DNA of 64,000 bases from Rhizobium sp. CCGE531 (GTDB lineage Bacteria > Pseudomonadota > Alphaproteobacteria > Rhizobiales > Rhizobiaceae), in NCBI RefSeq assembly GCF_003627795.1, contig NZ_CP032684.1:3325001-3389000 (forward strand). The letters are read 5' to 3'. A program made the translations under genes and the position numbers. How positions within the stretch are numbered: the stretch's first letter is position 1; each line of letters opens with the position of its first letter. Below, one piece after another: positions 27,244 through 36,233 of this stretch. A model generated the notes under the pieces. The model worked only from the letters and a program-made list of their open reading frames with translations. It did not search any database and was not told the DNA's origin.

Positions 27244-28116
27244 TCAAGCCTCCAGATTCTTGCCGACCGCGCGCATCACGAAGATCGCGACGATATTGGC
27301 GAGGATGACCGCGATGATGCCGCCCGCGGATGCGCCGCCGACGTCCTGCGACAGGACGATCTGCGAATAGACCAGATAAGTGAGGTTCGTCGTCGCCGTG
27401 CCCGGCCCGCCATTGGTGGTGACGAGGATCTCGGCGAAGGCGGACAGCAGGAAGATCGTCTCGATCAGGATCACCACGGTGATGGCGCGGGCCAGATGCG
27501 GTAGGGTGATGTAGATGAATTTCGAAACCGGCCCGGCGCCATCCATCTCGGCGGCTTCCTTCTGCTCCTCGTCCAGCGATTGCAAGGCAGTCAGCAGGAT
27601 GAGCGTCGCGAAAGGCAGCCATTGCCAGGCAACGATGATGATGATCGACAGCAGCGGAACAGTTTCCAGCCAGGTCAGCGGATCAAGCCCGAAAAATTTG
27701 AAGAGATGCGCCAGAAGCCCGTTCACCGGGTTCATGAACATGTGCTTCCAGATGAGGGCGGCGACCGTCGGCATCACGAAGAAGGGCGCAAGCACCAGCA
27801 TGCGCACGATGCCCTGGCCGAAGATCGGCTGATCGAGAAGGAGCGCCAGCGCAATACCGCCGATGACGGTGATGAGCAGCGCGCCGCCGACAAGCAGGAG
27901 CGTCACGATCAGCGAGCTCAGGAAAGCCGGGTCGCTGATGAAGTATTCGTAGTTGAGCCAGCCGATGAAATCATGCGCGCCGGGCGACAGCAGATTGTAG
28001 TTCAGCGTCGAGAAATAGATCGTCATCACGAGCGGGACGATCATCCACGCGAAGAGGAGCAGAACCGAAGGCGCCATCATGACGCGCGCGGTGGAACGGG
28101 TGTGCAACGTTGCCAT
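27244..28116 (-). CDS. smoF: Polyol ABC transporter permease (SmoF-like)
   Basis: 290 residues from MATLHTRSTARVMMAPSVLLL (ATG 28116). Six membrane segments; EAA loop EQKEAAEMDGAGPVSKFIYITLPHLARA (about 195-222). A longer ORF to 28239 runs through the hairpin at 28170-28208 and is not believed. No strong Shine-Dalgarno precedes 28116, in keeping with lower expression than the binding protein. Confidence 0.88.
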   Translation of the reverse strand: MATLHTRSTARVMMAPSVLLLFAWMIVPLVMTIYFSTLNYNLLSPGAHDFIGWLNYEYFISDPAFLSSLIVTLLLVGGALLITVIGGIALALLLDQPIFGQGIVRMLVLAPFFVMPTVAALIWKHMFMNPVNGLLAHLFKFFGLDPLTWLETVPLLSIIIIVAWQWLPFATLILLTALQSLDEEQKEAAEMDGAGPVSKFIYITLPHLARAITVVILIETIFLLSAFAEILVTTNGGPGTATTNLTYLVYSQIVLSQDVGGASAGGIIAVILANIVAIFVMRAVGKNLEA

Positions 28117-28169
28117 GGCAAGTACCGACCTATCTTTTAAAAGGAGGGGATGGCCGCGGACCGGCTGAA

Positions 28170-28208
28170 ACAAAAAGGGCCGCCAAGGGCAGTTCGGCGC
28201 TCGGCGGC
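28170..28208 (-). terminator. Hairpin with U-tract between binding-protein and permease genes
   Basis: Minus strand: GGCCGCC ... GGCGGCC (7 bp) then CTTTTTG. A second imperfect stem (AAAGCAGTGC / GCACCGCTTT) lies at about 28215-28245. Together they should cut most transcripts after the binding-protein gene, leaving few to enter the permease genes. Confidence 0.65.
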
Positions 28209-28263
28209 CTAGAGGAAAGCAGTGCTCGAGAGGGTGCACCGCTTTCCTTAGCTTCGAAGGCCC

Positions 28264-29580
28264 TTACTTCGGATAGCCGGCCTTCTTCATTTCGCGTTCG
28301 GTCAGCTGCTGGGCAGCCTTGAGCGCCTGATCGACGGAGATCTGGCCGGCAAGGGCGGCGGAGAACTGCTGGCCGACAGCCGTGCCGATACCCTGGAATT
28401 CGGGGATGGCGACGAACTGGACGCCGACATAGGGAACCGGCTTGACGGTCGGATGCGTCGGATCAGCCGAGTTGATCGAGTCGAGCGTCATCTTCGCGAA
28501 AGGCGCTGCCTTCTGGTAGTCCGCACTCGCGTAGAGCGACGTACGGGTGCCGGGAGGTGCGTTCAGCCAGCCTTCCTTCTGTGCGACAAGGTTGGTGTAT
28601 TCCTTGCTGGTAGCCCAGGAAATGAACTTCTCCGCGGCTTCTGTCTTCTTCGACGAAGCCGGGATGGCGAGGTTCCATGCCCAGAGCCAGTTGCCGCGCT
28701 TGCCGAGGCCCTTGTCCGGCGCCAGAGCGAAGCCGACCTTGTCGGCGACCTTCGATTCCTTCGGATCGGAGACGAAGGAAGCAGCAACCGTCGCGTCGAT
28801 CCACATGCCGCACTTGCCGGATTGGAACAGGGCCAGGTTTTCGTTGAAGCCGTTGGAAGAAGCGCCCGGAGGGCCGGCATCCTTCATCAGCTTGACATAG
28901 AAGCTCAGCGTGTCCTTCCATTCCGGCTGGTCGAACTGTGCCTTCCACTTTTCGTCGAACCAGCGGGCGCCGAAGGAATTCGACATCGCCGTCAGGAATG
29001 CCATGTTCTCGCCCCAGCCTGCCTTGCCGCGAAGGCAGATGCCGTAGACTTCATGGTCCTTGTCGGTGATCTTGCGGGCCGCATCGGCGACGAAGTCCCA
29101 GGTCGGTGCGTCCGGCATCTTCAGGCCGGCCTTCTCGAACAGGTCCTTGCGATACATCACCATCGAGCTTTCGCCATAGAACGGTGCTGCATAGAGCTTG
29201 CCATCGGTGGTCAGACCGCTGCGAATGGCAGGGAGAAGGTCATCCGCCGCATAGTCCTTGTCGGCGGAAAGCTTGTCGAGCGATGCAAGCCAGCCAAGCT
29301 TGCTCCAGATCGGCACTTCGTAGGTGCCGATGGTCAGCACGTCGTACTGGCCGCCCTTGGTAGCGATGTCGGTCGTAACCTTCTGGCGCAATACGTTTTC
29401 TTCAAGCGTGACCCATTGCAGGTCGATACCGGGGTTCTTGGCTTTGAAATCGTCCGTAAGCTTCTGCATACGAACCATGTCGCCATTATTGACCGTCGCG
29501 ATCGTGAGGGTTTCCGCGGTCGCCAGGCCGGCAAACATCAGCGCCGAGCAGGCGCTCAGCAGTAAAGTTTTCAATTTCAT
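28264..29580 (-). CDS. smoE: Periplasmic polyol-binding protein (SmoE-like)
   Basis: 438 residues from ATG 29580, with GGGAGGAAGAT just upstream. Signal peptide MKLKTLLLSACSALMFAGLATA (cleavage after AxA, about residue 22). Family 1 solute-binding protein: IDLQWVTLEENVLRQKVTTDIATKGGQYDVLTIGTYEV and SSNGFNENLALFQSGKCGMWIDATVAASF are characteristic of sorbitol/mannitol-binding members. First gene of the transport unit; high expression is expected from the promoter at 29630-29658 and the terminator after it. Confidence 0.9.
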   Translation of the reverse strand: MKLKTLLLSACSALMFAGLATAETLTIATVNNGDMVRMQKLTDDFKAKNPGIDLQWVTLEENVLRQKVTTDIATKGGQYDVLTIGTYEVPIWSKLGWLASLDKLSADKDYAADDLLPAIRSGLTTDGKLYAAPFYGESSMVMYRKDLFEKAGLKMPDAPTWDFVADAARKITDKDHEVYGICLRGKAGWGENMAFLTAMSNSFGARWFDEKWKAQFDQPEWKDTLSFYVKLMKDAGPPGASSNGFNENLALFQSGKCGMWIDATVAASFVSDPKESKVADKVGFALAPDKGLGKRGNWLWAWNLAIPASSKKTEAAEKFISWATSKEYTNLVAQKEGWLNAPPGTRTSLYASADYQKAAPFAKMTLDSINSADPTHPTVKPVPYVGVQFVAIPEFQGIGTAVGQQFSAALAGQISVDQALKAAQQLTEREMKKAGYPK

Positions 29581-29616
29581 ATCTTCCTCCCAGAAGACTA
29601 AAAATGAGCATTCGCT

Positions 29617-29743
29617 TTGCTCGTGGGCAATTACTCGCTTATTGCGAAAAAATGTCAATGCGAATTCGTTGCTGCATTGCCGAGCAAGCAACCCATCCTC
29701 TTGTTTTTATGTAGAAATTTTTTGCTCAGTCCCTGAGCAAAAA
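29617..29743 (-). promoter_or_regulatory. smoE promoter with three TTGCTC/GAGCAA-type operator sites
   Basis: Minus-strand promoter: TTGACA (29653-29658), 17-base spacer, AGTAAT (29630-29635). Three related inverted repeats surround it. TTGCTC-GT-GGGCAA at 29617-29630 covers the start-site region. TTGC-CGA-GCAA at 29677-29687 sits just upstream of -35. TTTTTGCTCAG-TCC-CTGAGCAAAAA at 29719-29743 is a perfect 11-bp inverted repeat overlapping the stop codon of the regulator gene. The shared half-site and the spacing suggest cooperative binding by the SorC-type regulator encoded just upstream. No experiment is implied. Confidence 0.55.
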
Positions 29744-30679
29744 TTCAGCAACTGCCTCGTCGGTGATCAAACCGTTGATTTGCCGGCCGACAACGGCGGC
29801 CTTGATCGCCTCGAACTTGCGTCTTCCTTTGGCGATTCCAATGACCGAACAGGTGTCTCGTGAGGGTATCGGCGCGCTGGCGACGCGATCGTTGACATCA
29901 TCAGGCATGAGCCTGCCATCGCCATCGAAAAGCCAGCCGCAGATCTCGCCGGCAGCGCCGCGGTTCATCAACGCGAGCATCTCGTCCTTCTCGAGGAAGC
30001 CGTCGAGGCAGAGCGGCGCTTCGATACCCATCTCGCCGATGCCGACAAAGGTTACGTCGGCCTGGGCGCTGATATCCAGCGTCGAGCGCACCAGCGCTTG
30101 CGCATGCAGCAGCTCGCGTTCCTCGGCCGACGATACCAGCACCGGCAGCGGCATCGGAAAATGCCGCGCCTTGATGACATCGGCCATGCTGAAGATGACG
30201 TTGTAATAGGCGGCCGAACCGTCCGGGCCGATATTGCCCGTCAGCGACACCACCCGGTGCTGCAGACATTCGATGGCCGGCAGTTGGTCGACCGCGGCCT
30301 TCAGCGTGCGTCCGGTGCCGATCGCTAATACGATCGGATCGCTGCGCCGCAGCCAGCGTTCGATTTCGGCAGCCCCGGCTTCGGCAATGCCGATGGTGGA
30401 AGAGGTACTGTCCGGATCGCTCGGCACGACATCGATATGCCGGAGATTGAATTTCGCTTTCAGCGCCGCGGCATATTCCAGACAGGCGGCGATCGGGTGA
30501 TCCAGCCGCACCTTGATCAGCCGTTCGGCAACGGCGAGCGATACCAGCCTCTGCGCCGACTGGCGGGAGATTCCCATTGCGACCGCAATCTCGTCCTGCG
30601 TCCGGCCGGCGACGTAATAGAGCCAGCCGGCCCGCGCCGCATCGTCAAGCCGCCCCTGGGAATCCAGCTTTCTCGCCAT
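29726..30679 (-). CDS. smoC: SorC-type transcriptional regulator of the polyol operon
   Basis: 317 residues: helix-turn-helix AARAGWLYYVAGRTQDEIAVAMGISRQSAQRLVSLAVAERLI (about 13-54), then a SorC sugar-binding domain with VLAIGTGRTLKAAVDQL (about 116-132), VSLTGNIGPDGSA and GIAKGRRKFEAIKAAVVGRQINGLITDE near the end. It lies upstream of smoE on the same strand with a 145-bp gap holding the promoter. Symbol given by position relative to S. meliloti-type smo loci; moderately sure. Confidence 0.85.
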   Translation of the reverse strand: MARKLDSQGRLDDAARAGWLYYVAGRTQDEIAVAMGISRQSAQRLVSLAVAERLIKVRLDHPIAACLEYAAALKAKFNLRHIDVVPSDPDSTSSTIGIAEAGAAEIERWLRRSDPIVLAIGTGRTLKAAVDQLPAIECLQHRVVSLTGNIGPDGSAAYYNVIFSMADVIKARHFPMPLPVLVSSAEERELLHAQALVRSTLDISAQADVTFVGIGEMGIEAPLCLDGFLEKDEMLALMNRGAAGEICGWLFDGDGRLMPDDVNDRVASAPIPSRDTCSVIGIAKGRRKFEAIKAAVVGRQINGLITDEAVAEFLLRD

Positions 30680-30721
30680 CGCATTCCTTTATCGAAACAG
30701 CGCTGTTATCCGAATATCGGA

Positions 30722-31177
30722 TCACTCAGTTTCCGGCGGGATGACGCCCTTGGTCAAGGTGAAACAACCGTAGAAACGGCGTTCGCCGGTCTGGATGACG
30801 CAGTAGGCATCCTTGGCGCGCTCGTAGAAAGCGTAGCGCTCGACCGGCGACAGTGGCCAATGCTTGCCCTCGGCCTTGTCGATCGCAGCCTGAACCTCAC
30901 GCTGAACCTGCGGCACTTCGTCAGGCGCGCCGACCACTTCCATGCGCGTTGCGGCATCGTCGATGAACGTATCGAGCGGCATCAATGACAATATGGCGGC
31001 AACCGCGTCGGCGGCCGGCACGTTGTCGATGCGCAGAAGCTCGCCCAGAACCGTCTGGCTCGCGATGGCTTCCGCCGGGAAATTCGTATCGACCACGACG
31101 AGCATGTCGCCATGTCCCATCGATTTCAGCGCGTAGAGCACATCCGCATTCAACAGCGGCGAAATTCCCTTCAGCAT
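30722..31177 (-). CDS. FucU/RbsD-family sugar mutarotase
   Basis: 151 residues: MLKGISPLLNADVLYALKSMGHGDMLVVVDTNFPA has the family's conserved His in GHGD (about 21-24), and the C-terminus carries the usual YGCFTLTKGVIPPE with the active-site Tyr region. The FucU branch interconverts anomers of L-fucose and other sugars. It is the first gene of the regulator/transport unit, 42 bp before the SorC gene; a mutarotase in a polyol operon suggests that a reducing sugar also enters this route. Confidence 0.85.
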   Translation of the reverse strand: MLKGISPLLNADVLYALKSMGHGDMLVVVDTNFPAEAIASQTVLGELLRIDNVPAADAVAAILSLMPLDTFIDDAATRMEVVGAPDEVPQVQREVQAAIDKAEGKHWPLSPVERYAFYERAKDAYCVIQTGERRFYGCFTLTKGVIPPETE

Positions 31178-31394
31178 GACCGAGCATCCTCCAATAGCCT
31201 ACGCGGCCATCCGGCGGCCGCTTCGTTCTCCGCGCAAACAAGTAACCATCGCGTTCCTGTCTGTCCATAGGCGCCGGGAACGTTTTCGGCGGACGGGTGC
31301 CCCAAGAACTGTGCATCCAGGCGTGGCTTATTTCGGCCGTTATTGACCCGATAGCCTCGTCGGCATTAACTGAAGCGCGTTCAATAGTTGAGAG

Positions 31395-32060
31395 GTGCAG
31401 GTGCGCATTCTTCTGGTAGAGGACGACGACGCGATCGGCGGCGCGGTTCGCGACCATATCGCGGCAGGCCCGCACGCCGTCGACTGGGTCAAGAATCTCA
31501 CCGATGCCGATGAGGTTACCAGCGCCGTGCAGTACGGCCTTGTCCTTTTGGACCTGCAGCTTCCCGACGGCAGCGGCATCGATTTTCTGAAGCGGCTGCG
31601 CCGTAGGCCCGATGAAACACCCGTCATCATCCTCACGGCGCGCGACCAGATTTCCGATCGCATCGAGGGATTGAACAGCGGCGCGGACGACTATCTCGTC
31701 AAGCCGTTCAATCTCGGCGAGCTCACCGCCCGCATCCTGGCGGTAGCGCGCCGCTATACCGGCAGCCCGCAGCCGACCATCCGCTTTGCCGATCTCGAAA
31801 TCGACCAGCCGCAGCGGCGTGTCCGGCTGGAGGGCAAGGATGTGGTGCTGACGGGGCGCGAATGGGCCGTGCTCGATCTGCTGGTTGCAAGGCCCGGCGC
31901 CATCGTCTCGAAAGACAAGATAGAAGAAGCACTCTATGCCTTCGGCTCCGAGATAGAGAGCAATACGGTGGAAGTCTATGTCAGCCGCCTGCGCAAGAAG
32001 ATCGGCAGGGACCGGATCCGGACAGCACGCGGCGTCGGCTATTGCCTGGGTGAGCGATGA
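31395..32060 (+). CDS. OmpR-family response regulator
   Basis: 221 residues. Receiver domain with acidic pocket VEDDDA (about 7-12), phospho-Asp in VLLDLQLPDG (about 49-58) and Lys in YLVKPF (about 100-105); C-terminal winged helix (about 130-220) with LTGREWAVLDLLVARPGAIVSK and VEVYVSRLRKKIG. Starts at GTG 31395 (or GTG 31401). Its stop overlaps the kinase start as ATGA. Divergent from the FucU gene. Confidence 0.9.
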   Translation: MQVRILLVEDDDAIGGAVRDHIAAGPHAVDWVKNLTDADEVTSAVQYGLVLLDLQLPDGSGIDFLKRLRRRPDETPVIILTARDQISDRIEGLNSGADDYLVKPFNLGELTARILAVARRYTGSPQPTIRFADLEIDQPQRRVRLEGKDVVLTGREWAVLDLLVARPGAIVSKDKIEEALYAFGSEIESNTVEVYVSRLRKKIGRDRIRTARGVGYCLGER

Positions 32061-33409
32061 CGCCGCGGAAAAGCCCAAGCCGCGCCAGCATCACCCGTCG
32101 CCTGGTCGCAGCACTTACCGGGACTGTCGTCGTCTTCTGGCTGATTGCGGTCGGCATCGGTGTCTATGTCGTCAACAAGGAGCTCTCCGAGACCTTCGAC
32201 GGCGCATTGCAGGAAACCGCCGAGCGTCTCCTGCCCCTGGTGCTTGACGATCTCGCCAATCGCGCTCATTCGGGCGACCCACAAAGCCTGGAGGAGCTCA
32301 ACAAGGGGCTGAACCGCGAATATCTGACGTACCAGGTGATGGATGCGAACGGCAAGGTCATCCTGCACTCCCACGATGCCCCGGCCACGGCCTATGACGT
32401 GCCGCTGAAGATCGGCTTCCACAATACGCCGCGATACCGGATCTATACGGAATCATCGGCTGACGGGACGATCTTCCTGCATGTCGCGGATGCCTTCAAG
32501 AATCGCCGCGAAGCATCCCGCGAAAGCGGTGTCGCGTTGCTTTGGCCGCTGCTTGCCCTCATTCCCGCCAGCATCGTCGCCATCGGCTTCGTCGTCGGCC
32601 GTTCGCTCAGGCCGATCGACCGCCTGCGATCGCAGATTGCCACCAAGGACAGCGGCAATATGGCGCCATTGGACAGCGAGACGCTGCCGCGTGAGCTGCA
32701 GCCGATTGCGCGCTCCGTCAATCTCCTGCTCGACCGCCTACGCTTCGCCCTCGAAGCCGAGCGGGAATTCACCGCCAACAGCGCCCATGAGCTGCGCACC
32801 CCGATCGCGGGCGCGCTCGCCCAGACCCAGCGCCTGATCGCAGAACTGCCGCAAGGGCCTCTGACGGACCGAGCCGGCCGCATCGAGACGTCACTTTCCA
32901 ATCTGGGGCGGCTGGCGGAAAAACTGCTGCAGCTCTCCCGCGCTCAAGCCGGCATCGGCGCCGGCGATAAACCGGCCGACCTGGTGGCGGTCATCGAAAC
33001 CGTCATCGGCGACTACGATCGGGACACCGGCACGGCCGGCCGCGTCCAGCTGGAAAATGACGCAAAGGCGAAACTGATCCGTAATGTCGATATCGACGCC
33101 TTTGCCATCGTCATGCGCAATCTCATCGAAAATGCGTTGATCCATGGCCCGGACGATGACGAAGTGACGGTCCGCGTCGATGATCGCGCCGTCCGCGTCG
33201 TCAACGGTGGCACCGTGCTTTCCGCAAATGAACTTGCTGGCCTGAAGAAGCGTTTTCGGCGCGGCAAGACGAAAGCGGCAGGCTCCGGCCTCGGCCTCTC
33301 GATCGTCGAGCGTATCGTCGAGCAGATCGGCGGACATCTCGATCTGCTATCGCCGGCCACCGGCAGGACCAACGGTTTCGAGGCCAGGATCACTCTGCCG
33401 GCCGATTGA
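32057..33409 (+). CDS. Sensor histidine kinase (two membrane segments)
   Basis: 450 residues: TM1 about 16-38, periplasmic sensor region of about 115 residues, TM2 about 157-178, linker, then the DHp domain with EFTANSAHELRTPIAGALAQTQRL (about 236-259, phospho-His in HELRTP), N-box IVMRNLIENALIHGP (about 354-368), and G-boxes ending KAAGSGLGLSIVERIVEQIGGHL (about 412-434). QseC/TctE-like layout. Coupled to the response regulator by a 4-bp overlap. The stimulus is unknown; no target operon is obvious nearby. Confidence 0.9.
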   Translation: MTPRKSPSRASITRRLVAALTGTVVVFWLIAVGIGVYVVNKELSETFDGALQETAERLLPLVLDDLANRAHSGDPQSLEELNKGLNREYLTYQVMDANGKVILHSHDAPATAYDVPLKIGFHNTPRYRIYTESSADGTIFLHVADAFKNRREASRESGVALLWPLLALIPASIVAIGFVVGRSLRPIDRLRSQIATKDSGNMAPLDSETLPRELQPIARSVNLLLDRLRFALEAEREFTANSAHELRTPIAGALAQTQRLIAELPQGPLTDRAGRIETSLSNLGRLAEKLLQLSRAQAGIGAGDKPADLVAVIETVIGDYDRDTGTAGRVQLENDAKAKLIRNVDIDAFAIVMRNLIENALIHGPDDDEVTVRVDDRAVRVVNGGTVLSANELAGLKKRFRRGKTKAAGSGLGLSIVERIVEQIGGHLDLLSPATGRTNGFEARITLPAD

Positions 33410-33495
33410 CGACGGCGCGGCCCGGCAAGGATTGATCTTGCAAAGATCGGCAAAGAGTGCAAGCAAGGCCGCATGTTTCCAGCGGGTCGATATTC

Positions 33496-34422
33496 ATGAT
33501 CGTTTCCTTCGACATCGGCGGCAGCGCCATCAAAGGCGGCATCGCCCGTTCCATGACGGATATCGTGCCGCTGGCACGGCGCCCCACGCCCAAGCATGAT
33601 TTTGCCGAATTCGTCGCAGTCCTGCGCGATGTCATCGCGGAAGCAGGCGAAAAGCCGGATTGCCTCTCCTTCTCCATTGCCGGCGTGGTCGATCCCGATA
33701 CGCAGGCGCTGACCTGCGCCAATATTCCCTGCATTCACGCCCGGCACCTCGCCGCCGATCTGGAAGCGGAACTCGGCTATCCCGTGCTGATCGCCAATGA
33801 TGCCGATTGCTTCGCCATGGCCGAGGCCATGTCCGGCGCCGGCCGCGGCCATCGCATCGTCTTCGGCGCCATTCTCGGCACCGGTGTCGGCGGCGGACTG
33901 GTGGCCGACGGCCGGCTGGTCAACGCCGCCGGCGGCTTTGCCGGGGAATGGGGCCACGGTCCGATCATCGCATCCTCCGCCGGCAATCCGCCGGTGGCCA
34001 TCCCCGCCTATCCCTGCGGCTGCGGCCAGAAGGGCTGCGTCGATACGGTCGGCGGCGCCCGCGGTATCGAGCGCCTGCACAAGACGCTTCACGGCCTGGA
34101 ACTCTCGAGCGAAGAAATCATCGACCAATGGCTGAAGGGCGACGAGCGCGCGGAACGCACGATCGATGTCATGGTCGATCTGGTCGCCTCGCCGCTCGCT
34201 TTGACGGTCAACATAACAGGCGCGACCATCGTTCCGGTCGGCGGCGGTCTTTCCAATGTCGAACCGCTGCTGGCGCGGCTGGATGAAGCGGTGCGCGCCC
34301 GCATCCTGCGCAAGTTCGGCCGGCCGCTCGTCGTCCCCAGTGAGTGCAAGCTGGAACCGGGCCTCATCGGCGCCGCCTTGCTTGGCCTGCAATATGCCGG
34401 AGAGCGCGATCATGCTGCTTGA
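33496..34422 (+). CDS. ROK-family sugar kinase
   Basis: 308 residues from ATG 33496 (upstream in-frame codons from 33457 lack a ribosome binding site). ATP site SFDIGGSAIKGGIA (about 4-17), GTGVGGGLVADGRLVN (about 130-145), and the zinc motif CGCGQKGCVD (about 175-184). Substrate is likely a hexose or an N-acetyl-hexosamine. Overlaps the CutC gene by 11 bp, so the two are translated from one message. Confidence 0.85.
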   Translation: MIVSFDIGGSAIKGGIARSMTDIVPLARRPTPKHDFAEFVAVLRDVIAEAGEKPDCLSFSIAGVVDPDTQALTCANIPCIHARHLAADLEAELGYPVLIANDADCFAMAEAMSGAGRGHRIVFGAILGTGVGGGLVADGRLVNAAGGFAGEWGHGPIIASSAGNPPVAIPAYPCGCGQKGCVDTVGGARGIERLHKTLHGLELSSEEIIDQWLKGDERAERTIDVMVDLVASPLALTVNITGATIVPVGGGLSNVEPLLARLDEAVRARILRKFGRPLVVPSECKLEPGLIGAALLGLQYAGERDHAA

Positions 34423-35122
34423 GGTCTGCGTCGAGGATATTTCCGGCCTGAAAGCCGCCATCGAGGGCGGCGGCGACCGCATCGAGCTTTGCAGCGCGCT
34501 CGCTGTCGGCGGCTTGACGCCAAGCGCCGGGCTGATGGCAGAGGCCGCGAAGATGCCCGTTCCCGTCTACGCCATTATTCGCCCGCGCGCCGGCAGCTTC
34601 GTCTGTTCGGCTGATGAGCTCGACGTCATGAAGCGCGACATCGACGCGGCCCGCAATGCGGGGCTGCGGGGCGTCGTGCTCGGAGCCTCCCTACCGGACG
34701 GGCAATTGGATTTTGACGCGCTTGCCAGCCTCGCCGCCCATGCGGAAGGTCTCGGCACGACGCTGCATCGCGCCTTCGATCTTGTCCCTGATGTCGCTAA
34801 GGCCGTGGAAATGGCCGTCAAGCTCGGTTTCGAGCGCATCCTGACGTCGGGCGGCGCAAAGACCGCCGCGGAGGGCGTCGCCGTGCTCGAACAGGCGATT
34901 GCCGCGGCCGCCGGCCGGATCTCCATCATGCCCGGCTCCGGCGTCACGCTCGCAACCATCGGCCGGCTGTGGCCGCGCCTGCAGATCAGCGAGATCCATG
35001 CCTCCTGCTCCGCAGCGGTCACCGAAACGGATGAACGCGTCATCGCGCTTGGCTTCTCGACGCCGTCGGTACGCCGCACGGATGCCGCAACCGTCAACGC
35101 ACTCAAGGCGTATTTCGCCTGA
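34412..35122 (+). CDS. cutC: CutC-family TIM-barrel protein
   Basis: 236 residues from ATG 34412: MLLEVCVEDISGLKAAIEGGGDRIELCSALAVGGLTPS at the N-terminus, IIRPRAGSFVCSADELDVMKRDI (about 45-67), TLHRAFDLV (about 112-120), RILTSGGAKTAAEG (about 138-151), IMPGSGV. This is the CutC family, first linked to copper homeostasis though that role is doubtful; the barrel may be an enzyme. Its coupling to a ROK kinase argues for a sugar-related job in this genome. Confidence 0.85.
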   Translation: MLLEVCVEDISGLKAAIEGGGDRIELCSALAVGGLTPSAGLMAEAAKMPVPVYAIIRPRAGSFVCSADELDVMKRDIDAARNAGLRGVVLGASLPDGQLDFDALASLAAHAEGLGTTLHRAFDLVPDVAKAVEMAVKLGFERILTSGGAKTAAEGVAVLEQAIAAAAGRISIMPGSGVTLATIGRLWPRLQISEIHASCSAAVTETDERVIALGFSTPSVRRTDAATVNALKAYFA

Positions 35123-35360
35123 AGGACTGCTCCCGAAGGCGTGCAGCGTTTGCCGACAGCGAGATACGAAAACCAAAGCCCGAAGCACGAGACGCAACGG
35201 GCGGATGACCCACGCCTTTTAAGCAAGGTCATGAATTGACAAAGAAACATTAGAATGATCAATCGTTCATAAACGCATATGCTGTAGCCATGAACAAGCT
35301 GCACAACATACAGTCACTGCAGCAAGATAGGGTTCCTCGGGAGCAGCTGTGATCTGAACC

Positions 35361-36233
35361 ATGTCGGTGGTGCCACCTCGCAAGAAAAGCAGGGCTGTCT
35401 TCTGGATTGCGACGATCGTCATCGGCTCGATCATCCTTGCGACCGCGCTCCTTGCCAACGACATGCGTAACCTCAGGGCGCTGGACAGCCGCTATCATCT
35501 CAACCTATTTCCCCAACCGGAACAGCAGGCCGCACCTTTGCCGCCGATATCAGCCCAAGCGCAGCAGCCGGCGCGCGTCGCCACGGCAAACACTCCAGCC
35601 GAACATGTGCCGGTGGCAGCAACCGGAGCGCCGAGGCACGATCGCATAAAGCCGACTGGCGATAAATCTTCGGCAAGGAGATCCCATCTGCTGGACGCTC
35701 CCGTCGACGCCTTGCTGAGTGCCTTCGTGCGCAACTGGCGGATATCGGGTCAGACGCTTTGCGCCGATCTCGAAAAGTTCGGCCTGCCCGTAGGCGAATG
35801 GCGGCAAAGCGAATTGGGCGGCGGCACATCGGAATGCAGCTATGCCGTCCAGAAGGGCGTCTACGGCAAGGCGAACGCGGCTTCTTTCTTCATCATCGCG
35901 CGTGGCAAGCCGACCGGCGAACTCGAGACCATCCGTATCAAGGTGATCATGCCCGACAATGACGATGGCAAGGCCATCGCCAGCACCTTCATCGACACTG
36001 TCGTCCTGCTGCTGAACGAGACCCATTGGCTGGATTTCCAGGTGTCGCTGAATGCGATCGGCACGCTTCAGGATGTGACGCTGCAGGCCTTCGGCGCCAA
36101 GCTCGCCTTTTTCAAGGAATTCCAGAGCAACAACAATTTCAACCTTCAGCTGGAATTGCGCAGAACGGCGCCGGAGCAGATCCGAACCGCCATTGTTTTC
36201 GACAAGGCGCGCTGGACCCTTCCCTCTCCCTAA
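35361..36233 (+). CDS. Conserved rhizobial hypothetical protein, membrane-anchored (DUF6030-like)
   Basis: 290 residues. One N-terminal membrane segment (about 12-33, VFWIATIVIGSIILATALLAN), then a Pro/Ala/Gln-rich linker (about 50-100) and a soluble domain (about 110-285) with FVRNWRISGQTLCADLEKFGLPVGEWRQSELGGGTSEC containing two cysteines. Likely anchored with the domain in the periplasm. I think it belongs to the DUF6030 group seen in Rhizobium, but this is from memory of the pattern. No function is known. The 238 bp before it hold only an AT-rich promoter-like stretch around 35240-35290. Confidence 0.6.
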   Translation: MSVVPPRKKSRAVFWIATIVIGSIILATALLANDMRNLRALDSRYHLNLFPQPEQQAAPLPPISAQAQQPARVATANTPAEHVPVAATGAPRHDRIKPTGDKSSARRSHLLDAPVDALLSAFVRNWRISGQTLCADLEKFGLPVGEWRQSELGGGTSECSYAVQKGVYGKANAASFFIIARGKPTGELETIRIKVIMPDNDDGKAIASTFIDTVVLLLNETHWLDFQVSLNAIGTLQDVTLQAFGAKLAFFKEFQSNNNFNLQLELRRTAPEQIRTAIVFDKARWTLPSP

